5,226 nucleotides of DNA from Nitriliruptoraceae bacterium (GTDB lineage: Bacteria; Actinomycetota; Nitriliruptoria; Nitriliruptorales; Nitriliruptoraceae), in the NCBI GenBank assembly GCA_007131525.1, contig SLQK01000052.1, forward strand, positions 1 through 5,226. Direction: 5' to 3'. The notes below the pieces were generated by a model. That model saw only the letters and a program-made list of their open reading frames with translations. It had not been told where the DNA came from and made no database searches. Shown one piece after another: positions 1-5,226 of the stretch (its first letter is position 1; the number at the start of each line of letters is the position of its first letter). A program made the position numbers and the translations under genes.

Positions 1-393
1 ATGGTCGAGGTGTGGCGCACCGCGGTGCGCTTCGACCCCGACCGCGGGACCGCACGCACCTGGATCCTGACGATGGCCCACCGCCGGGCCATCGACCGCG
101 TGCGCTCCGAGCAGGCCTCCCGCGACCGCACCCAGCGGGTCGCCGACCAGCAGCACGTCCGGGACTTCGACGAGGTCAGCGAGCGGGTCGAGCTCGACTT
201 CGAGCACGAACAGGTCCGCACGGCCCTGTCGACCCTCACCGAGCTGCAGCGCCAGGCGGTGGAGCTCGCCTACTACCAGGGCTACACCTACCGGGAGGTC
301 GCCGAGCTGCTGGGCGCCCCGCTGGGCACGGTCAAGACGCGGATGCGCGACGGGTTGATCCGCCTGCGTGACGCCCTGGGGGTGGCGGGATGA
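1..393 (+). CDS. ECF sigma-70 factor, SigK-like, 5'-truncated by window edge
   Basis: This is the C-terminal 130 residues of an alternative RNA polymerase sigma factor, which directs core polymerase to a small set of stress promoters. Residues about 11-35 (FDPDRGTARTWILTMAHRRA and onward) match the end of region 2, which binds the -10 element. Residues about 79-126 form region 4, with a helix-turn-helix around YTYREVAELLGAPLGTVKTR that would read the -35 element. Family members are usually about 170-200 residues, so roughly 50-60 residues of region 2 should lie upstream. The ATG at base 1 is therefore probably an internal Met codon, not the true start. The stop overlaps the start of the next gene, an anti-sigma factor, which is the usual arrangement for SigK/RskA-type pairs. 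The visible part has no cysteine. The sigma-70 assignment is secure; the SigK label rests on overall resemblance and the RskA partner. Confidence 0.93.
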   Translation: MVEVWRTAVRFDPDRGTARTWILTMAHRRAIDRVRSEQASRDRTQRVADQQHVRDFDEVSERVELDFEHEQVRTALSTLTELQRQAVELAYYQGYTYREVAELLGAPLGTVKTRMRDGLIRLRDALGVAG

Positions 394-1229
394 GCCAGCG
401 CCCCGACCTGCACACCCTCACCGGTGCCTACGCCGTCGATGCCCTCCCCGGGGACGAACGGCAGCGGTTCGAGGACCACCTCGCCGTCTGCGACGCCTGT
501 GAGCAGGAGGTCCTCGAGCTCCAGGCCACCGCAGCGCGCCTCGGTGCGACCTCCGTGGCAGCGCCGCCGCCGGCCCTGCGGAGCCGGATCCTGGCGGAGA
601 TCGACGGTGTGCGCCAGGAGCGCCCGGCGCCGATCGTCGTGCCCGACGAGCTGGCCGCCCGCCGGACCACGCCGCGGTGGGTCGCTGCCACCCTGGGGGC
701 GGCGGCAGCCGTGCTGCTGCTCGCCGTCGGCGGGCTCGTCGTGGTCGTCACCTCACTGCAGGAGCAGGTCGCCGGCCTCGAGGTGGCCGCCGGGGCCGCC
801 GCGCAGGCCAACGACGAGCTCGCCGTCATGAGCGCCCGCCTGGCCGAGCTGGAGCAGCAGGCGGCGGACGCGACGACCCTGACCACCTCCGCCCTGGCCG
901 ACGTCCTGGCCGCACCCGACGCGATCACCGTGTCGGTGACCCACGGGGACATGCTGGGGCGGGTCGTGGCCTCGCCGACCCGGGGGGAGGCGGTGTTCGT
1001 CGCCGAGGGATGGGAGCCCGCCCCCCACGAGCACACCTACGAGCTGTGGTTGATCACCCCCGACGGGGCCGTCCCGGCGGGGCTGTTCGACCCGGACGAC
1101 CGTGGCCGCGCCACCCGGGTGATGACCGGCGACATGGCACGCGCCACCGCGGTCGGCATCACGATCGAACCCGAAGGCGGCTCCCCGGTGCCCAGCGACG
1201 AGCCGATGATGCTCCTGCGGCTGAGCTGA
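390..1229 (+). CDS. RskA-family transmembrane zinc-binding anti-sigma factor
   Basis: This 279-residue protein should hold the upstream sigma factor inactive at the membrane until regulated proteolysis releases it. The N-terminal cytoplasmic head carries H30-x3-C34-x2-C37, the ZAS zinc motif. A basic stretch (about 91-96) precedes one membrane helix at about 97-122, so the C-terminus should lie outside. Residues about 123-160 are rich in Leu, Ala, Glu and Gln (LQEQVAGLE, LAELEQQAAD) and look like a coiled-coil stalk. Residues about 180-279 form the RskA domain, with typical RGEAVFVAEG, YELWLI, PAGLF and EPEGGSPVPS segments. The start is the ATG of an ATGA overlap with the sigma gene stop, with a G-rich Shine-Dalgarno (GGGGG) at 378-382. 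This implies translational coupling and balanced synthesis of the pair. The signal it senses cannot be read from the sequence. Confidence 0.93.
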   Translation: MSQRPDLHTLTGAYAVDALPGDERQRFEDHLAVCDACEQEVLELQATAARLGATSVAAPPPALRSRILAEIDGVRQERPAPIVVPDELAARRTTPRWVAATLGAAAAVLLLAVGGLVVVVTSLQEQVAGLEVAAGAAAQANDELAVMSARLAELEQQAADATTLTTSALADVLAAPDAITVSVTHGDMLGRVVASPTRGEAVFVAEGWEPAPHEHTYELWLITPDGAVPAGLFDPDDRGRATRVMTGDMARATAVGITIEPEGGSPVPSDEPMMLLRLS

Positions 1230-1287
1230 CCGGCCCCACGGTCCGTCGTGGCCGGCGCCGGGCGGCGGCGTCGGGAGCTGTCCCGGT
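1230..1287. terminator. Convergent intergenic spacer with GC-rich hairpins, possible terminator
   Basis: The anti-sigma gene and menE end face to face across 58 bases. The spacer holds three self-complementary pieces. One is a bulged stem at 1230-1255 (CCGG and CCACG pairing with CGTGG and CCGG around a six-base loop). The second is a perfect 10-bp palindrome CCGGCGCCGG at 1252-1261. The third is a small hairpin CGGGA-GCTG-TCCCG at 1272-1285, just beyond the menE stop. No T-run follows any of them on either strand, so they are not classical intrinsic terminators. Actinobacteria do use hairpins lacking U-tracts, so a bidirectional terminator is plausible but unproven. In DNA this GC-rich, hairpins also arise by chance. 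Confidence 0.3.
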
Positions 1288-2484
1288 TCACCGCGACCGG
1301 TGGGCGGTCAGGACGAGCTGCTCGAGGCGCTCCCGTGACGCCTTGCCCATCGCATCACGCGGCAGCTCCGCGACGACCACCAGGGACGCCGGCGCGTAGG
1401 CGGCCGGTGCCAGCCGGCGGACGTGGGCCCGCAGCTCGTCCAGGCTCGGCGGTGACGTGGGGTCGGTCGGCACCACCACCGCTGCGGGGACCTGGCCCCA
1501 CCGCGGGTCCGCGACCGCGACCACCGCGGCGTCGGCCACCCCAGGGTGGGTCAGCAGCCGCTGGAGGACCGCCGCCAGCGGCACGTTCTCCCCGCCAGAG
1601 ACCAGGACCTCGTCGATGCGGCCGAGGACCTCCAGCCGACCGTCGGTCAGCCGCCCGCGGTCGCTGGTCGTCAGCCACCCGTCCGCGTCCAGCGGGCACC
1701 ACGACCCCAGCCGGCCCTGGTCGTCCCGGGCCCGGTAGCCGTGGAGCAGGACCGGACCACGCAGGGCGATCAGGCCGTCGGGGTCGCTGATGGCCACCTC
1801 GACGTCGCGGAGGGGCACGCCGTCGTAGACGCAGCCACCGACCGTCTCGGTCATGCCGTAGGACCGCACCACCCGCGCGCCGGCGGCTGCCGCCCGGTCC
1901 AGCAACCCCTCCGGGGCCGCCGCGCCGCCGAGCAGGATCGTGGCGAAGCGGTGCACCGGCGCTCCCTGCTGCAGGAGGCGGTCGAGCTGGCTGGGTACCA
2001 GCGCCACGTGCTCGACGTCGAGGTCGGCGACGGCCGCGGTGTCGGCGGCGACCACCGCTCGCGTCCCGAGCGCGGCGGCCCGCAGGTGCACGCTGATGCC
2101 GGCGACGTGATGGGTGGGCAGCGCGAGGCCCCAGCGCTCACCCGGCTGTGCCCCGAGCCGCTCGAGGCTGGCCTGCACCGACGCGTGCACCGCCGCGTGG
2201 CCCAGCTCCACCCCCTTCGGCACCCCGGTGCTCCCTGAGGTCGGCACGACCAGGGCCACCTCGTCGTCCACCGGGGCGGGGTCGTCCAGCCGCGTGATCG
2301 TCGGGCGACCGTCCGCGCCGAGCTCCACCAGCGCGGCGGGTGCCAACCGCTCCAGCAGCGACCGGATGACCGGGGTAGGGGCGTCCTCGGGGAGCACGAG
2401 GGCCGCCGAGCCCCGCTCCCAGCACCAGACCAGGAGGTCACCCGTGGCCGCCCGGTCGACCCGGAGCGCGGAGAGCTCGGCCAC
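1288..2484 (-). CDS. menE: o-Succinylbenzoate-CoA ligase (MenE)
   Basis: MenE activates o-succinylbenzoate with ATP and CoA to give OSB-CoA, the substrate of MenB, in menaquinone synthesis. It is an adenylate-forming (ANL) enzyme of 398 residues with all core motifs: the phosphate-binding loop TSGSTGVPKG (about 82-91), LPTHHVAG (122-129), SYGMTET (208-214), TTSDRG with Asp275 contacting ribose, the hinge region GRIDEVLVSGGENV (about 288-301), and Lys381 in DAMGKASR, the conserved A10 lysine. The segment after the Met-Thr-Glu motif, GGCVYDGVPL, is as I recall it from actinobacterial MenE. The chain is shorter than the roughly 450-490 residues of E. coli and Bacillus MenE because the N-terminal lobe is abbreviated, as in mycobacteria. 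I chose the GTG at 2484 because CAGGAG lies nine bases upstream. An in-frame GTG at 2541 gives 19 more residues with no family resemblance. It is divergent from menB. Confidence 0.93.
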   Translation of the reverse strand: MAELSALRVDRAATGDLLVWCWERGSAALVLPEDAPTPVIRSLLERLAPAALVELGADGRPTITRLDDPAPVDDEVALVVPTSGSTGVPKGVELGHAAVHASVQASLERLGAQPGERWGLALPTHHVAGISVHLRAAALGTRAVVAADTAAVADLDVEHVALVPSQLDRLLQQGAPVHRFATILLGGAAAPEGLLDRAAAAGARVVRSYGMTETVGGCVYDGVPLRDVEVAISDPDGLIALRGPVLLHGYRARDDQGRLGSWCPLDADGWLTTSDRGRLTDGRLEVLGRIDEVLVSGGENVPLAAVLQRLLTHPGVADAAVVAVADPRWGQVPAAVVVPTDPTSPPSLDELRAHVRRLAPAAYAPASLVVVAELPRDAMGKASRERLEQLVLTAHRSR

Positions 2485-2493
2485 GGCGTTCGG

Positions 2494-2499
2494 CTCCTG
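2494..2499 (-). promoter_or_regulatory. Ribosome binding site of menE
   Basis: On the minus strand this reads CAGGAG, nine bases before the GTG at 2484. It decides the start of menE against the longer in-frame GTG at 2541. Confidence 0.7.
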
Positions 2500-2545
2500 A
2501 GGGTGGTGGGATGCCCTGCGGTAGCGTACGACGCTGCCCACCCTC
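2499..2545. promoter_or_regulatory. Candidate divergent menE/menB promoter-operator region
   Basis: The 77-base spacer between the chosen menE and menB starts contains two opposed -10-like hexamers of the TANNNT type that share five bases: TAGCGT at 2522-2527 toward menB, and TACGCT (minus strand of 2523-2528) toward menE. Either would give a leader of about 30 bases that contains the observed Shine-Dalgarno. No convincing -35 box is visible on either strand. The hexamers sit within a short perfect dyad AGCGT-ACG-ACGCT (2523-2535). This is flanked by a wider inverted repeat GAGGGTGG (2499-2506) and CCACCCTC (2538-2545). The geometry suggests shared control of both transcripts, perhaps by a dimeric regulator. 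This is inference from sequence alone. Confidence 0.35.
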
Positions 2546-2550
2546 CGACC

Positions 2551-2555
2551 GGGAG
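2551..2555 (+). promoter_or_regulatory. Ribosome binding site of menB
   Basis: GGGAG lies six bases before the GTG at 2562. It supports that start rather than the in-frame ATG at 2511, which lies upstream of the predicted promoter hexamer. Confidence 0.6.
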
Positions 2556-2561
2556 CGCACC

Positions 2562-3491
2562 GTGGTCTCCGAGCTGTTCGACCCCGACCGTTGGCGGGAC
2601 GTGGGCGAGATCACGGGGCTGACCGACCTGACCTACCACCGGGCCGTCGATCCCGGCACGGGTGCGGACCTGCCCGTGGTCCGGGTGGCCTTCGACCGGC
2701 CGGAGATCCGCAACGCCTTCCGACCCCACACCGTCGACGAGCTGCTGCGGGTCCTCGAGCACGCCCGGACCAGCTCGGATGTCGGCTGCGTCCTGCTGAC
2801 CGGGAACGGTCCCTCACCCCGCGATGGCGGGTGGGCGTTCTGCTCCGGCGGCGACCAGCGCATCCGCGGGCGGGACGGCTACCGCTACACGGGTGCGCCG
2901 GGGCAGGAGACCGCCGCCGACATCGACCCCGCCCGATCCGGCCGCCTCCACATCCTCGAGGTCCAACGCCTGATCCGCATGATGCCGAAGGCCGTGATCT
3001 GCGTGGTCCCTGGCTGGGCAGCGGGTGGGGGGCACTCGCTCCACGTGGTCTGCGACCTGACGATCGCCAGCCGTCAGCACGGACGCTTCAAGCAGACCGA
3101 CCTCGATGTCGCCTCCTTCGACGGCGGCTTCGGGTCCGCCTACCTCGCCAAGCAGGTGGGGCAGAAGTTCGCCCGCGAGATCTTCTTCCTCGGCGACGTC
3201 TACGGCGCCGAGGACGCGCACCGCATGGGCATGGTCAACGCGGTGGTCGACCACGCCGAGCTGGAGGCGACCGCCCTCGACTGGGCGCTGCGCATCACCG
3301 CCAAGTCGCCGACGGCGCTGAGGATGCTGAAGTACGCGCTGAACGCCACCGACGACGGGCTGGTGGGCCAGCAGGTGTTCGCGGGGGAGGCCACCCGCCT
3401 GGCCTACATGACCGACGAGGCCGCGGAGGGGCGGGACAGCTTCCTGGAGAAGCGCGATCCCGACTGGTCGCCGTTCCCGTACCACTACTGA
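2562..3491 (+). CDS. menB: 1,4-Dihydroxy-2-naphthoyl-CoA synthase (MenB)
   Basis: MenB performs the intramolecular Claisen (Dieckmann-type) ring closure of OSB-CoA to 1,4-dihydroxy-2-naphthoyl-CoA in the cytoplasm. It is a crotonase-fold protein of 309 residues, close to the 314 I recall for the mycobacterial enzyme. Visible family marks are FCSGGDQRIRGRDGY (from about residue 93) and GWAAGGGHSLHVVCDL (from about 151), the CoA-binding and oxyanion regions. FKQTDLDVASFDGGFGSAYL carries Asp180, Ser185 and Asp187. Tyr282 lies in RLAYMTDEA, and the C-terminus is the typical DWSPFPYHY. These four residues match mycobacterial Asp185, Ser190, Asp192 and Tyr287 at a constant offset of five. Asp180 marks the form that uses a side-chain carboxylate instead of bound bicarbonate. 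The GTG at 2562 is preferred because GGGAG precedes it and the upstream residues look non-coding. Its stop overlaps the menA start. Confidence 0.95.
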   Translation: MVSELFDPDRWRDVGEITGLTDLTYHRAVDPGTGADLPVVRVAFDRPEIRNAFRPHTVDELLRVLEHARTSSDVGCVLLTGNGPSPRDGGWAFCSGGDQRIRGRDGYRYTGAPGQETAADIDPARSGRLHILEVQRLIRMMPKAVICVVPGWAAGGGHSLHVVCDLTIASRQHGRFKQTDLDVASFDGGFGSAYLAKQVGQKFAREIFFLGDVYGAEDAHRMGMVNAVVDHAELEATALDWALRITAKSPTALRMLKYALNATDDGLVGQQVFAGEATRLAYMTDEAAEGRDSFLEKRDPDWSPFPYHY

Positions 3492-4390
3492 TGCACCCCT
3501 TCCTCGAGGCCGCCCGACCCCGGACCCTGCCGGCGGCGGTCGCCCCCGTCGTCGTCGGGACCTTCGCCGCCGCGGCCCCCACGCCGGCGCTGGACGTGGG
3601 CCGGGCCGCGCTCGCGCTGATCGTGGCCGTGTCGCTGCAGGTCGCGGTGAACTACGCCAACGACTACTTCGACGGGGTCAGGGGGGTGGACACCGAGGAC
3701 CGGGCCGGACCCCGACGGGCCGTGGCCAGCGGCCTCATCACGCCCTCGGCCATGAAGGCGGCGATCGCCGCCGCCCTGCTCGTGGCGGCGCTCGCCGGGG
3801 TGACCTTGGCGATGCTGGTGGGCTGGGAGCTGCTGCTGGTGGGGGCCGTCGCGATCCTGGCGACGCTCGGCTACAGCGGTGGGCCGCGGCCCTACGCCTC
3901 CTACGGGCTGGGCGAGGTGATGGTGTTCCTCTTCTTCGGGCTCGTGGCCACGACCGGCTCCGCCTACGTGCAGGACGGTCGGGTGACGCTCCTGCCGGTC
4001 CTGGCCGCGATCCCGATGGGGTTGTTCGCCGTCGCGCTGCTGGTGGTCAACAACCTCCGCGACATCCCGACCGACGAGCAGGTCGGCAAGGTGACCCTGG
4101 CCGTCAGGCTCGGTGACCGCCAGACCCGGGTCCTGTTCGGCATGCTGATCGCCGGGGCCTACCTGAGCCTCGCGCCGATCGGGCTGTTCGCCGCCAACCT
4201 GTGGTTCCTCGTGCCGCTGCTGAGCCTGTGGGCGGCCCGTCGGGCGCTGGCGATCGTGCGTGATGCCGTCACCCCGAGCGCGCTCATCCCGGCGCTGACG
4301 GCCACCTCGCAGACCCAGGTGCTGTTCGCCGGGTTCCTGACCATCGCCCTGCTGATGAACCGGATCGCGGTCGAGGGCGGTGCGGTGTGA
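3491..4390 (+). CDS. menA: 1,4-Dihydroxy-2-naphthoate polyprenyltransferase (MenA)
   Basis: MenA is an integral membrane UbiA-superfamily enzyme that joins a polyprenyl diphosphate to 1,4-dihydroxy-2-naphthoate with loss of CO2, giving demethylmenaquinone. The 299-residue product has both Asp-rich motifs that bind Mg-diphosphate. The first is NDYFDGVRGVDTEDRAGP (Asn57, Asp58, Asp61, Asp67), followed by RRAVASG. The second is NNLRDIPTDEQVGK (Asp191, Asp195), followed by TLAVRLGDR. About eight or nine hydrophobic helices are visible, for example near residues 12-30, 37-54, 86-110, 113-129, 141-158, 167-187, 213-233, 236-250 and 274-291. The N-terminal PFLEAARPRTLPAAVAPV is typical of the family. 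The ATG shares one base with the menB stop (TGATG) and has no recognisable Shine-Dalgarno, so it is probably translated by reinitiation after menB. The frame stays open far upstream through menB, but that extension is a high-GC artefact. Confidence 0.95.
   Translation: MHPFLEAARPRTLPAAVAPVVVGTFAAAAPTPALDVGRAALALIVAVSLQVAVNYANDYFDGVRGVDTEDRAGPRRAVASGLITPSAMKAAIAAALLVAALAGVTLAMLVGWELLLVGAVAILATLGYSGGPRPYASYGLGEVMVFLFFGLVATTGSAYVQDGRVTLLPVLAAIPMGLFAVALLVVNNLRDIPTDEQVGKVTLAVRLGDRQTRVLFGMLIAGAYLSLAPIGLFAANLWFLVPLLSLWAARRALAIVRDAVTPSALIPALTATSQTQVLFAGFLTIALLMNRIAVEGGAV
4373..4377 (+). promoter_or_regulatory. Ribosome binding site of menC
   Basis: GAGGG inside the end of menA lies nine bases before the GTG at 4387. 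It supports that codon as the start of menC. Confidence 0.55.
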
Positions 4391-5226
4391 ACGCCGAGGG
4401 TGTGGACCTGCTGCGCCCCTTCCGGGTCCCGATGCGCCGCCGCTTCCGGGGGGTGACCGAGCGCACCGGGGTGCTGCTGCGCGGCCCGGCCGGGTGGGGC
4501 GAGTTCTCGCCCTTCCCCGAGTACGGGCCCGCCTACGCGTCGCGCTGGCTGGCCGCCGCGGTGGGCGCGGCGACCACGCCCTTCCCGCCGGCGCTGCGGG
4601 ACCGGGTGCCGGTCAACACCACGGTGCCCGCGGTCGATCCCGCCACCGCCCACGACCTGGTCGCGGCCAGCGGCTGCGCGACCGCCAAGGTCAAGGTCGC
4701 CGAGTCCGGGCAGGAGCTGGCGGTCGATGTGGAGCGTGTCGCCGCCGTCCGCTCGGCCCTGGGGCCGGCGGGGGCGATCCGGATCGACGCCAACGGCGCG
4801 TGGGACGTGGAGACCGCGGTGCTGGCCATCGTCCGGCTCGATCGGGCCGCGGCCGGGCTCGAGTACGTCGAGCAGCCCTGCCGCAGCCTCGACGAGCTGC
4901 GCGAGGTCCGCCGCCGGGTCGCGGTACCCCTGGCTGCGGATGAGTCCGTCCGCACCGCCGAGGACCCGTTGAGGATCGCGGGGCTCGACGCGGTCGACCT
5001 GATCGTCGTCAAGGTGCAGCCGCTCGGCGGCGTGACCCGCGCCCTCGAGGTGATCGCTGAGGCCGGGCTGCCCGCGGTGGTGTCCTCAGCGCTGGAGACC
5101 TCGGTGGGACTCGCGGCCGGTGTCGCGCTGGCGGCTGCGCTGCCGGAGCTGCCCTACGCCTGCGGGCTCGGGACGGCCACGCTGCTGTCCGGCGACCTCA
5201 CCGATCGGCCGCTGACCCCCGAAGGC
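4387..5226 (+). CDS. menC: o-Succinylbenzoate synthase (MenC), 3'-truncated by window edge
   Basis: MenC dehydrates SHCHC to o-succinylbenzoate, the step before MenE. It belongs to the enolase superfamily. I translated this frame directly: 280 codons are open from GTG 4387 to the window edge, with no stop. The N-terminal capping domain (about 1-75, containing GWGEFSPFPEYG) is followed by the barrel domain. Barrel landmarks are the KVKV strand with Lys101 and catalytic-base candidate Lys103, Asp134 in IRIDANGAW, Glu162 in EYVEQPC, Asp185 in PLAADES (the three metal ligands), and Lys209 in VVKVQPLGGV, the second catalytic lysine. SSALETSVGLAAG (about 233-245) is also typical. All catalytic residues are therefore present, and only a short C-terminal tail should be missing. 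The start forms a GTGA overlap with the menA stop and has GAGGG nine bases upstream. It is the third gene of the menB-menA-menC operon. Confidence 0.93.
   Translation, partial: MNAEGVDLLRPFRVPMRRRFRGVTERTGVLLRGPAGWGEFSPFPEYGPAYASRWLAAAVGAATTPFPPALRDRVPVNTTVPAVDPATAHDLVAASGCATAKVKVAESGQELAVDVERVAAVRSALGPAGAIRIDANGAWDVETAVLAIVRLDRAAAGLEYVEQPCRSLDELREVRRRVAVPLAADESVRTAEDPLRIAGLDAVDLIVVKVQPLGGVTRALEVIAEAGLPAVVSSALETSVGLAAGVALAAALPELPYACGLGTATLLSGDLTDRPLTPEG

Noticed and set aside
1..393. ATG at base 1 as the true start of a short 130-residue sigma factor.
   Set aside because: Most of region 2 would be missing, and family members continue upstream. The window edge falling on an internal Met codon is more likely.
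428..1036. A 202-residue minus-strand open frame antisense to the anti-sigma gene.
   Set aside because: Its Ser/Ala/Arg/Thr-rich composition is that of the antisense of a GC-rich gene, and the sense protein has clear domains.
1851..2762. A 303-residue minus-strand open frame across the menE start and the first part of menB.
   Set aside because: It is a shifted frame over menE, and its composition (Arg, Ser, Pro, Trp, Thr) is the usual high-GC shadow with no motif.
2814..3485. A 223-residue open frame antisense to menB.
   Set aside because: It mirrors menB codons in the opposite strand. It has no ribosome binding site or recognisable domain, and menB is strongly supported.
2591..3490. A plus-strand frame that stays open through menB and continues in frame into menA, giving an apparent 599-residue protein.
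   Set aside because: The first 300 residues are an Arg/Gly/Pro-rich out-of-frame reading of menB. MenA similarity begins at the ATG at 3491, so there is no fusion.
4380..4943. A plus-strand open frame of 187 residues overlapping the start of menC.
   Set aside because: It encodes an Arg/Gly/Ala/Pro-rich shadow. The menC frame carries the full enolase-superfamily motif set.
1..5226. CRISPR arrays, tRNA or rRNA genes, insertion sequences, phage genes or long direct repeats.
   Set aside because: None was seen. The window is almost fully occupied by recognisable core-metabolism and regulatory genes with uniform composition.

Overview
This is a GC-rich window (strongly G/C at third codon positions, very few A/T-rich stretches) that reads as ordinary chromosomal DNA of a high-GC actinobacterium. 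The protein families support this: an ECF sigma factor with an RskA-type membrane anti-sigma factor, and MenB, MenE and MenC sequences of the actinobacterial type. I cannot place it more finely; mycobacterial relatives share motifs, but deep-branching actinobacteria remain equally possible.

Left part (1-1229, plus strand): the 3' part of a SigK-like ECF sigma-70 factor, cut by the window edge, overlaps by four bases (ATGA) a complete anti-sigma factor. The anti-sigma factor has a zinc-binding HxxxCxxC head, one membrane helix, a coiled-coil stalk and an extracytoplasmic RskA domain. Together they form a two-gene envelope-stress or redox sensing module.

Middle and right part (1288-5226): a menaquinone (vitamin K2) biosynthesis cluster. 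menE (o-succinylbenzoate-CoA ligase) lies on the minus strand and converges on the anti-sigma gene. menB (DHNA-CoA synthase), menA (DHNA prenyltransferase) and menC (o-succinylbenzoate synthase, running off the right edge) form a tightly overlapping plus-strand operon. menE and menB diverge from a 77-bp spacer that holds overlapping, opposed -10-like hexamers and nested inverted repeats. In pathway order, MenC makes o-succinylbenzoate, MenE activates it to its CoA ester, MenB closes the naphthoate ring, and MenA attaches the prenyl chain in the membrane. menD, menF and the DHNA-CoA thioesterase are not in this window.

The start codons of menE, menB and menC are best read as GTG with good Shine-Dalgarno sequences, rather than as the longest open frames. 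No RNA gene, mobile element, CRISPR array or phage feature was seen. I found no new biological system. The points most worth a second look are the shared menE/menB control region and the placement of cysteines in the sigma/anti-sigma pair.
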